A DNA stretch of 64,000 nt from Diabrotica undecimpunctata (lineage: Eukaryota > Arthropoda > Insecta > Coleoptera > Chrysomelidae): the NCBI RefSeq assembly GCF_040954645.1, contig NC_092808.1, forward strand, positions 116,724,049 to 116,788,048, in the 5' to 3' direction. A program made the translations under genes and the position numbers. Below, in pieces: positions 13,149-21,793 of this stretch. The first letter of the stretch is position 1. Every line of letters starts with the position of its first letter. The notes under the pieces are model-generated. The model was not told the DNA's origin. It made no database searches and saw only the letters and a list, made by a program, of their open reading frames with translations.

Positions 13149-13560
13149 AGATAATTGTTTAAAAATACTAAAAGATAAAAATATTCATTCTTCTAGAAAA
13201 AATAAGTAGTCCTATCGTGTCCTTAGAAAGGGTTTAAAGTACATAAGTACAATATTTAAAAATAAATACTGTCCTACTTAAATAAGTACATAATGATCAC
13301 CGTAGGTATAAATTAATTTAGAAAAATAGAAACTTTTAATTTCTTTTTTAAATTATCCGCTTAATTAAAAAGTATCAGTAACTATAATATATCCTAAAAG
13401 TTATTAAAACTGAAATTTTATTTAAAAATAAAATACTCAAAAAAGTGAACTATATAAGATTGGCCTTAAAAATCATCCATATTTGAACATCAAAGAATGG
13501 AGTATAAATGTTCTGTTTTTTGTATAAATAATATTAAATATTATTACAAAAAATACTTAC
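13149..13560. other. Receptor intron, no element recognised
   Basis: AT-rich sequence with no coding or repeat signal that I can name. Its right end is the donor (minus strand GTAAGT, complement of 13555-13560) of the receptor exon. Confidence 0.5.
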
Positions 13561-13657
13561 TACGATGAACACCAACGATGCTCCAAGCATTGCTTTTCCT
13601 CCAATAAATGTTGAAATTAACCTCCATTGTATAAATTCAATGTAAATACTTATAGTC
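13561..13657 (-). CDS. Odorant receptor, internal exon
   Basis: A 97-bp minus-strand exon. The acceptor is TTTTAATTTTAAG just above 13657 and the donor GTAAGT just below 13561. The upstream exon (45202-44682) ends with two bases of a codon and this exon supplies the third. The joined frame is open across all 33 codons and ends at phase 0, which is what the exon at 1438-1539 needs. The peptide (IEFIQWRLISTFIGG then MLGASLVFIV) is amphipathic then hydrophobic, as in the fourth-to-fifth helix region of insect odorant receptors. The exon is short and was found by splice-phase reasoning, so an alignment or transcript should confirm it. Confidence 0.6.
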
Positions 13658-13731
13658 CTTAAAATTAAAAACTTATTTACTATTTAGCAAAAATATTGGT
13701 AGAATACTACTAAGAATGTTTATAGGTATAT

Positions 13732-13803
<72 letters not shown>

Positions 13804-14716
13804 CATACTTCTTCTTTCCCAACCAAAGAAAAAAATAAATAAAAAGATCCATCGGAATAAAATTTTAAGATATCATTATAAACAAAATGTATATAATAAT
13901 TTAAGATAAGATTTAGTGTAGATAAGAATAGAAATTTCATTCATAAGAATAAAATTATCAAAAAACCCCTTTGTGTAGAATTAGAAGACATTTTACCTGT
14001 AAGTTAATCTTGTCATTGTTTGTGTATTAAATGACCATATTCTAATCTTTGGAAACAGGTATAGATTGTGTATTAACAGACTGAGGACAAAAATTCAATT
14101 TTTATTTATTCTTTCTCTGAAACAGTAATTTGGTCTTTCCAAATGATACACAGAAGTTTTAGAACAAACATTAATCTTATTAAACAAGATTTGAGCTTTT
14201 GATTGGATAGTCGTTTTTGAATGGTAATGGGGTTAGCCTGATTAGGAGACGGGGAGAGGCAGTTGTAATTTGGCCATCGAAGGAAACAGTCGTTTGTTAG
14301 AAGATAGGGTGTGGTTCGTGAGTTTGGATACCGGCATTGTAAAAAGAAGTGAATAGTTTTGCAGAAGGAGATAACAAGTAGATTAAAAGAGGTCCTTGTA
14401 TCTACCGTGAGCATTTTGTAAAGTATATGTGAAAGTAGTTTTACGGCATCAAGTTGACAAAAGGAGGTCTGTGTGTCATAAATAAGTAGCTGAGTTTTTG
14501 GAGAAGTGAATCAGGTGTTTTTGTGTAGTCTGCAGGAGGTTTGGAGAGACGTTAGGAAGGAGCCGAGGTGCCATAGAGGAGAGATCACATCGTTGAGGAG
14601 ACTGGACTTTTCTGAGTATGTGCCAACATACAATTCAATAAGAAAAAAAAAAAGTGTTTTGTACAATTGAAATTGGTATCAGTGAAGGATCTGTGTTGAC
14701 ATCATGGTCATTATCA
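13658..14716. other. Intron with TA array; unclassified repeat-like sequence
   Basis: Positions 13736-13800 are a (TA)n array. From about 14060 to 14716 the base composition becomes more G-rich on the plus strand, resembling 15960-16440. The two blocks may be one unclassified element split by the Penelope insertion at 14717-15413. No protein family recognised; a 102-codon minus-strand frame at 14106-14414 shows nothing familiar. Confidence 0.4.
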
Positions 14717-14810
14717 AATGAAATCGTAGGCTTCCACGGCCAGAGTCAGAATTATAGTTTATTCGTCTTCCGGGTTTGGACCGTGTCATTTGTGAGTGAC
14801 CCAAAAGTGG

Positions 14811-14859
14811 GTTCATCTCGACGTTTCGCTACAATTGTATGTAGCTTCTTCAGGAGAAC
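14811..14859 (-). ncRNA. Hammerhead-ribozyme-like motif, left arm
   Basis: Mirror copy of the motif at 15307-15355 in the other arm of the palindrome. The core CTGAAGA, GCTAC/GTAGC stem and GAAAC are all present on the minus strand. Confidence 0.5.
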
Positions 14860-15306
14860 AAAAAGAAAAAGAAACAAAAGACAAGAAGATGGGTAGTTAG
14901 CAACGGTAACTCAGTTACTCAACGCAACCAGAGGCGAATACTAACTACCAAGATGGGCATTTGGTCACAGTAACTCAACTACTCAACGCAGCCAGAGGTG
15001 AAAACCAAATGCCAGGACAGGGATTCACGTCCAACAGCTCAGAACACTAACGCGTCGAGAGGCAGGGAGTGAATCCTACCTACCGGGAGGGATTCACTCC
15101 CTGCCTCTCGACGCGTTAGTGTTCTGAGCTGTTGGACGTGAATCCCTGTCCTGGCATTTGGTTTTCACCTCTGGCTGCGTTGAGTAGTTGAGTTACTGTG
15201 ACCAAATGCCCATCTTGGTAGTTAGTATTCGCCTCTGGTTGCGTTGAGTAACTGAGTTACCGTTGCTAACTACCCATCTTCTTGTCTTTTGTTTCTTTTT
15301 CTTTTT

Positions 15307-15355
15307 GTTCTCCTGAAGAAGCTACATACAATTGTAGCGAAACGTCGAGATGAAC
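15307..15355 (+). ncRNA. Hammerhead-ribozyme-like motif, right arm
   Basis: Elements in hammerhead order: stem I strand GTTCTC (15307-15312); core CTGAAGA (15313-15319) fitting CUGANGA; one unpaired A; stem II GCTAC (15321-15325) with GTAGC (15334-15338) around an 8-nt loop; GAAA (15339-15342); a very short stem III; GTC (15344-15346) as possible cleavage site; and a return strand GAGA-AC that pairs with GTTCTC around a 3-nt bulge. Penelope-like elements are known to carry hammerheads with minimal stem III. The extra A before stem II departs from the consensus and may weaken or abolish cleavage. Confidence 0.5.
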
Positions 15356-15426
15356 CCACTTTTGGGTCACTCACAAATGACACGGTCCAAACCCGGAAGA
15401 CGAATAAACTATAATGGTCATTATCA

Positions 15427-16740
15427 TTCAAATTTAAAGAATTGAGTTTTGTTTGACCAATCAAAAGTAACAGTTTTGTTGTTTTTTGTTTCAAGTAAAG
15501 GAAAGTTTAAGTAAAATTGGTTTTCACTTATTACAAATTTATGTAGATTTAAAATCTTATTATTACAACAATTTCATTTATTTTATTGTATGCTGATTGA
15601 TAAGATAACGGCAGAAGTAGAAAATTGTTTTATTCCTTTTTTATATAAAATAAAGAATACTTAATTTCTGTATTATACTATTTTCTTTTATTATTATCCT
15701 TCTTCTCTATCTCGATAAAGGACAACTAGAAAATCTTTGAATCCATCGAACACAGATAATATAAGGAGTTTTATTTTACATTTGATAACAATTAAATTAT
15801 AATTTTTTTTTGGCTCAATAAATTAAAATCAAAGTCAAAATAAACAAATTAGGATAGGTATTTAAGATTAGTTTAAGTACACAAAATCTTATATTGAAAT
15901 ATTAAATTTCGGTTACCACGAAATAAGTTATTAAGGGAATTAGTACAAAGTAGAAAGTCTTTTGTCTGATATTTTGTACACAAGTATGGGAATTGGAAAG
16001 TGTTGGCGTTTGGAAAATTGAGTCGAGGATGTTGATTGGTCAACAGAATATTATGGAAGATATTGAGAGACGAGAATAATTTTTGAAGCGGAAAAAGGGA
16101 TCATCTGTTTTGGACGGCAAATGAGGAAAGATCAAATCGACAAGTGTGTGTGTTTTTTTTTAACGTTGAAAGAAAAGTATAGATTTTGTGAAATAGTAGT
16201 GTCAGTAAGTTTTGAAACCTGAGTTGCCGGATGAAAAGGGTGCAAAATTTGTAAGTACAAACAGATTATTATTCTCGGAGAGATTCGTAGTTAAGCAGAT
16301 AGGAGCATTCCAAAAAGAAGATAGAAACGTGAGTCAGGACGCTTTTTTTTTATAGACAGGACTGTTTTTAAAAGCAGAACCAGGGAAGGAGTTTTTCGAT
16401 AAAAAGTTGATTAAAGTGAATCATTTTCATAAAGTGCAGAGAAAAATCTATTGAGACGAGACAATAGATTGGACTAATCTTTTCTATTGTAATTTTATAT
16501 GTGAAAGCTATAGGATTTGGGAACATTTATTTCTAAGGGATTTCATTATTGGTATAAACCGTTTTAAAAAGTTTATTTTACTAATATATTTTAATTATAT
16601 TGCACAAATTTGAGTTTTTTTTCATTTATTCCTTTTACACCTCTTCTTATTGAACACTATTGAAGGTAACGGTACTTTTTAAACTCAAATAGGAACCCTG
16701 AGATAAAAAGATTCGTAATAAAATTCATTAAATATATTAT

Positions 16741-16744
<4 letters not shown>
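15427..16744. other. Unclassified intronic sequence
   Basis: No gene recognised. Positions 15960-16440 are G-rich on the plus strand and look like the same type of sequence as 14060-14716. Positions 16502-16577 match 35315-35390 base for base, so at least this block belongs to a dispersed repeat. Confidence 0.45.
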
Positions 16745-16789
<45 letters not shown>

Positions 16790-16824
16790 CATAAAATACC
16801 TATAAACATTTTTATATGTATATA

Positions 16825-16866
<42 letters not shown>
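16745..16866. repeat. Compound TA array
   Basis: Two (TA)n tracts (about 16745-16784 and 16821-16866) separated by a short spacer. Confidence 0.95.
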
Positions 16867-16867
<1 letters not shown>

Positions 16868-17660
16868 GTCTTCATAACAAGGCGAGATCCGATTAAATCG
16901 AGGACAACCCGAGATCCACCAACAGGAAATTAATTATTTGAGTATATTGTTCATAACTATCTTTATAATTAACATATTAATCATGGCACACTTAGAGGGG
17001 AAAAGATTTTTGAACTTAAATTTTTCTGATAAATTAAAAGCGAAACGAGATCCGTAGCTGAAAAGGGAAGGGGAAGACTTATATACAAAATTTTAGATTT
17101 TTTCCGATCAACGCGAGATCCCACACTGTTGCCAGCTCTAAAGGATATTAGTCGAGCGACCAGAGCTCGTCTTGTATTGCATATTTCCTACTCAAGGAGT
17201 AAAGTAATTTGCTGTTACGGTGTTTTATATTTTAAAAGTGTCTCGAGGGCAGCGGTTAGTTGAATTAGTGAAACAAAATTCAAAGATAACAGAAGGTAAG
17301 TAATGATTATAATTTTTCTGTATATAATCAAATAATTCAACATAAACTTTATAAACCGAATAACTAAAATGCTCTGTTTTATTGAATTTGTTGAATTCTA
17401 TTCTCAAAGCTATTTTTGTTTATTATTTATGTACAAAATTAAAAAGGGGAAACTATTTAAACTTAACAGTTTATCTGTATAAGAAAAGCTATCATTGTAA
17501 CATTCTAATCGTGTTTTTACATAAAAATATTAGTTTTGCACAAGAGTAAATACGTTCCATATAGTAGAGTAAATCGACTGACAAAAATTTATTATTTACT
17601 TATTTGTCAATAAATTTGTTCTGTCTTAAATTAACTATGCTGTGGCTTTTTAAATGTTGT
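16867..17660. repeat. Copy of a GAGATCC-rich dispersed repeat, then unassigned
   Basis: Positions 16867-17130 contain GAGATCC four times and start GTCTTCATAACAAGGCGAG next to a TA array. The reverse complement of 34900-35200 has the same start, array and motifs, so this is an internally deleted second copy of the same repeat in opposite orientation. Positions 17130-17660 have no recognised content except a good donor-like AGAAG/GTAAGT junction at 17295/17296. Confidence 0.5.
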
Positions 17661-17673
17661 AATTTTTTAGATA

Positions 17674-18241
17674 TTGGTCAGTAAGAATTTCTCAAGGTGC
17701 AAGGACCACAGACTGATTAGCTTGATGAGTCATTTACTTAAAATATTTCTTCGCATACTCCACACAAGAATGTTCAGAAAACTAGAAGAGCTGAGCGGCG
17801 AGACACAATTTGGTTTCAAGAAGGGACTCGGGACGCGCGAAGCATCATTCTGCTTGAATACCCTGGTACAAAACTGTATGGACCAACGAAAAGATATAGT
17901 CATCACATTCCTCGACTACGAAAAAGCTTTTGACACCGTAAAACACGATGAAATAATAAAAATGCTACACAATGCTGATATTGATGAGAAAGATATAAGA
18001 GTTATCCAGAATCTCTATTGGAATCAAAAGGCACGTGTGAGGCTGAACAAATCAACAAACACAGAGGAATTCGAAATTTTACGAGGGGCGCGACAGGGGT
18101 GTATTTTGTCTCCTATGCTGTTCAACCTCTATGTGGAGAATGTTTTTGCAGAGGCACTTGAAGGCACTGATTGTGGTATAAAGGTCAACGGGTACCCGAT
18201 AAATAACATTCGTTACGCTGACGACACCGCAATAATCACAG
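17674..18241 (+). pseudogene. RTE-clade LINE RT, 5' half, split by element B
   Basis: 5'-truncated non-LTR RT. Visible blocks: RLISLMSHLLKIFLRIL, QFGFKKGLGTREA, FLDYEKAFDTVKHDE, GARQGCILSPMLFNLY and IRYADDTAIIT. The frame stops being LINE at 18241, where element B begins. It resumes at 29807-29810 after the 4-bp target duplication ACAG, in the correct phase, with DNEHDMQ. So the RTE frame was open across this point when B inserted. The N-terminal endonuclease and first RT blocks are absent. Confidence 0.88.
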
Positions 18242-20105
18242 TGTAGCGTTATAACTGCTACATTGCCTGCTTTCTTTCTTATGTTAATATATTTCGTTAA
18301 TTCTATTCTCCAATTTCCATATCTTCTGTCATAATTCATATTCTTCTATATCCTCCATTGTATCTCTTATTTTTCTATATATTTTCTCAGGTATAGATTG
18401 TATCAGAATTATGTCGTTACTTAATTGATTCATTATTCTCTTTTCATTTTTACTGGTATTTGGTATAAAAACCAGTTGGCGTCCAAATCTATCTTCTTTA
18501 CACATATATATATTTCAGTATCTACCTTTCCTATTTTCTTAATAATCATCATTTTTATCTTTTACTCAAGTTTCTAAAGAATGAATTTTATTTTCATCTC
18601 TATTTCTGTTACTTTGGAACGAGAGGTGCCATCTTTATTCTCTGTTTAGTTTAATGCTAGTAAGTGACAAAGACTCCTTTTTGTTGACATTTCCCCCTTC
18701 CCGTTCGATACAAAAGTCGATATAATGGCTTTTATTTCTAAAAATGTCGATTTTCTTCATGACTTTTATAAAAGTATAAATAACCAATTGTTGTGTCGTC
18801 TCCTGAATTAGGAGGTAAGAGTTTAATATATTTTATCGGTTTCCTGATTCTACCTGTTGTATAAAAATCTTTTTATAATTTTAACTTTGAAAATTCTCAT
18901 TATTTATGATTATCATATATGTAAGTAGGTACATATTTTTGTGGATATTTCTTACGTTTTTTTTATTTTATATAAAAACTAGTAATAAGAAATATATAGT
19001 TTCTTTAATATAGTATGTAAAAGTTTTACGAATATTTTTACAGTTTTAAATATTGAATTTAAATCCTTAATAATATCTTTTGATTTTAATAATAATTAAC
19101 TTTTGACAAACTACCATTTCTATATAGAAATGTTTCTAAATTCTAAATTATCTAACTTTTCAATAAATATATCTTGTCATTTTTACCGAATCCGCTTTGT
19201 AATTAATATTAGAATATTTCAGTAGTAAAAAGTAATTACCATTTGCTTAAAAAGATTATATATCCTTACTTTTACTTATTTGCTACATAAATAAGAATTG
19301 TTTCTCGACTTGCTTGGGTGAATAATGATAAAATTTTGTTAAATTTGATTGGTCACCTATTCATCCCCCAAGCAAGGTCTCTCATTTTGGTTTCACCATT
19401 TTCTGAAGCAAGGTGTGTTTTTCTTCATTTTAGTCAACCTCCGGGATACATTTCTCAGGTGCGGGTCAATTTATATTAACATCCAGAAGACCAACCGGCC
19501 TGAGAATGGCACTATCATTCCAATAGGAGAGTTGACTCCAGGGCAAGAAAATCCACAACTAACAACATGGCTTGCTAACAACCATAGCAGAAAAGACCAG
19601 GATAAAACCTAGGATTTGGTGACAAGCATTTTTCCTTACTATAATGTAACACTGTAGCAAGAAGTCGAATAATTTTTATTTAAATTCTATATATTTAAAC
19701 ATGTATTTTTCTCTCATTTTTTTTTAATATTTTAATAAACATGTGTTAATTTAACTGTGTATTGTTTCTTCTTTTTACTTGTTTGCGTGTGTTGCTCCAG
19801 AGTAGGCCATATTCACGTCCTGAGTGAGCTAGCCAGGGAGTGTTTCGTATAACGTCTAATGTAGCAATTTTGCAATTGATACATTAGGGGTTATGACGTT
19901 AAAAATTGGTCCCAACGGGAAACGATTTGTCGCTCCAACGTTGTTAGTGATGTTAGTCAGGTTGTAGCAGCAAACTAAGGTTGGCGGTTACAAGTTGACA
20001 ACAGCAGCTCAACGTTGGGATGTTACAAATTGAGCCTCGAAGGGTTACAAATTGGCACCCAATGAATGTTCGTTGGAATGTAACAAATTGGTGCCTAACG
20101 TTACA
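18242..20105 (+). repeat. Element B 5' LTR
   Basis: 1864 bp, starts TGTAGCGTTATAACTGC and ends CCTAACGTTACA. A possible TATA box TATAAATA lies at 18775-18782. A frame of 87 codons at 19349-19612 is conserved in both LTRs only because the LTRs are near-identical. The last 210 bp hold repeated primer-site-like units. Confidence 0.93.
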
Positions 20106-20121
20106 AATTGGCGCACCAACG
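19895..20121 (+). repeat. Degenerate repeats of the LTR-end/primer-site junction
   Basis: The junction motif (GTTACA, then AATTGG, then a GCC..AACG-like block) occurs at 20100-20121 as the true LTR end and primer site. Diverged copies precede it at 20077-20100, 20042-20064, 20020-20039 and 19895-19919 inside the LTR. Copies read TGGTGCCTAACG, TGGCACCCAATG and TGGTCCCAACGGG beside the functional TGGCGCACCAACG. Confidence 0.7.
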
Positions 20122-20126
20122 TAATA
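20109..20126 (+). promoter_or_regulatory. Element B primer-binding site, tRNA uncertain
   Basis: TGGCGCACCAACGTAATA begins three bases after the LTR. It equals the start of the tRNA-Lys(CUU) site used by element A except for one inserted A after TGGCGC, and then diverges. It may be a drifted tRNA-Lys site or match another tRNA. Confidence 0.55.
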
Positions 20127-20518
20127 TACTCTGAGTAATGCATACATTCTTGTATTTAGTTGAAACAATACTTTTATATTTTCTTGCTATTATTATCTTT
20201 AACATTTTTCTTCCTATTTTGAGTAGTAAATTTATTAAATTTCAGTAAAATCATCTATTTTCTATCTTTCTTACTTTTTTATACTTATTTTTTTTATCTA
20301 ATTTTTACTGATAGTTTTTTTTGATCACCAACCTTTTTTGTCTGCTGGTTATCATTAACCTTGACAAGTTCATGTGTTGTTGGGTAGTGTTAAAACTTAA
20401 TTAAATATAAAATAGTAGTTTTATATTATTTTCGTAAATTTAATTATCTTTATCTTTAAAGTTGATTTGGTTACTTGTTGGTTTACATAAATTATTGTTT
20501 TTTAAATAATCTTACAAA
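20127..20518 (+). other. Element B leader
   Basis: About 390 bp of T-rich noncoding sequence between primer site and gag ATG; packaging signals would be expected here. No frame or structure recognised. Confidence 0.6.
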
Positions 20519-21793
20519 ATGGCTACCATCAACCCTAAGCATTTGAAAACTGATGAGTTAACCTATGAGTTAATTATTAGAGATCTTGAGGTTCCTTCTA
20601 CTGTCGATGAGAAAAGAAGAGTCCTTAGTGGAATTTTGTCTCAGGAAGCATCAGACAGAAGCTTCTCTGAAACAGTTGTCCCTCTTGAATTTGAGCAAGA
20701 CCATAATCAGGCCTTGGCTACTCTTGCTGATTTATCTAGTATCATAGATGAATTTTCAGGTAGTAAGTCTGATTATAGGTACAAATGTATTTGTTCTCGT
20801 TTAACTCATTTGTCTGGCCGTGTATCTCGTCTGAAGACCACTTCTTCAACGCAGGAAACACTCAAAAGACAGTTACGAAGTAAATTATTGTCAATTGAGG
20901 GTGTGCTTGTGGAAAAACTTAATCTTCCTTCAGAATCTACTCCAGTTAGGGTAGAATCACATACTGCATCTTCAGTAGTGAAGTCTGTGCCCATTTATAA
21001 ATGGGGAATTCAAAAGTTTTCCGGCAAACAGCCTTTGATTCCTTTTCTTGAACAAATTGAGACGCTTAAAATCTCCAGGAATTGTTCTAATGATGACCTG
21101 TTTCTTTCTGCAGGAGATCTGTTTGATGGCAATGCTTTCACTTGGTGGCATAATCATCTTCTTAAAAAGACATTTCAGTCATGGTCTGACTTAGTTGCCG
21201 CTTTAAAGGAAACTTATCTTCCGGCAGATTATGAGAGGAATTTGTGGGAACAAATTCGTTCTACAAGGCAATCTTTTCGAGAACCTGTATCTACATTTAT
21301 CTCTAATTTTGAAGCTCTTTTCTTCCGTTTACCTTCTGTCGTTTCAGAGAAAGATAAAGTATCTGAAATTAGACGTGGTCTTTTGCCAGACTACATCAAA
21401 GCTTTGGCTTTGCACGATATAGACACTGTATCTGATCTTACCTCTTACTGTAAAAGAATTGAGTCTGCGTTATCTATACCCCACTTTAGTAATAATAATA
21501 AGAAATTTTCATATGAAACAAATTCAGTTGATGAAATTTGTTGGAATTGCAACAAACGAGGTCATGTGTATCCTCAGTGCAGGTACCAGAAAAATAAATT
21601 TTGTTATGGTTGCGGTTTTAAGAACGTTATTAAGGCACATTGCCCCAAATGTTCAAAAAACGAAGCGCGAGGTTGTTCGATAGCGGACAGGAATCAACCT
21701 CATTGCAGTCAAATGTCTGCATCAAACCTAAAAGGGAAGAACATACCAGGAAAAAATTTGAAGAAAACTTCAAACAAAGGACAAGCAGAGTAA
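20519..21793 (+). CDS. Element B gag, zinc-knuckle type (424 aa)
   Basis: Structural protein that packages the element RNA in cytoplasmic particles. The middle (residues about 155-330) is the retrotransposon gag region (AFTWWHNHLLKK, WEQIRSTRQ, VSTFISNFEALF). At residues about 341-354 is a CX2CX4HX4C knuckle (CWNCNKRGHVYPQC), followed by a second Cys/His cluster (CYGCGF, then HCPKC). The tail is lysine-rich. ATG 20519 follows a leader without competing long frames. The end overlaps pol by 154 bp, with a -1 shift site at 21655-21661. Intact, no internal stop. Element A's gag lacks such knuckles. Confidence 0.93.
   Translation: MATINPKHLKTDELTYELIIRDLEVPSTVDEKRRVLSGILSQEASDRSFSETVVPLEFEQDHNQALATLADLSSIIDEFSGSKSDYRYKCICSRLTHLSGRVSRLKTTSSTQETLKRQLRSKLLSIEGVLVEKLNLPSESTPVRVESHTASSVVKSVPIYKWGIQKFSGKQPLIPFLEQIETLKISRNCSNDDLFLSAGDLFDGNAFTWWHNHLLKKTFQSWSDLVAALKETYLPADYERNLWEQIRSTRQSFREPVSTFISNFEALFFRLPSVVSEKDKVSEIRRGLLPDYIKALALHDIDTVSDLTSYCKRIESALSIPHFSNNNKKFSYETNSVDEICWNCNKRGHVYPQCRYQKNKFCYGCGFKNVIKAHCPKCSKNEARGCSIADRNQPHCSQMSASNLKGKNIPGKNLKKTSNKGQAE

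Larger units (their letters stand above)
14717..15413. mobile_element. Penelope-derived palindromic insertion with 13-bp TSD
   Basis: ATGGTCATTATCA occurs at 14704-14716 and again at 15414-15426 and brackets the insertion; the second copy overlaps the last two palindrome bases. Inside are a 34-bp unpaired head containing GGCTTCCACGGCCAGAGTC and then two inverted arms of 326 bp (14751-15076 and 15090-15415) that I find complementary throughout the parts compared. The centre is a 13-base loop at 15077-15089. Both arms carry GTAGCGAAACGTCGAG, a signature I associate with Penelope-like element pseudo-LTRs, and ACCCGGAAGACGAATAAAC, comparable to the end of the Penelope fragment at 35440. No RT is present, so this is a non-autonomous or abortive inverted-terminal product. 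Confidence 0.75.

Noticed and set aside
14654..15494. Two similar frames on opposite strands (Ser/Arg-rich, ending RKRNKRQEDG)
   Set aside because: They are the same bases read from the two arms of the palindrome; noncoding Penelope-derived sequence explains them.
19349..19612. 87-codon frame present in both LTRs of element B
   Set aside because: It is duplicated only because the LTRs are near-identical; the residues resemble no known protein and codon use shows no sign of selection.
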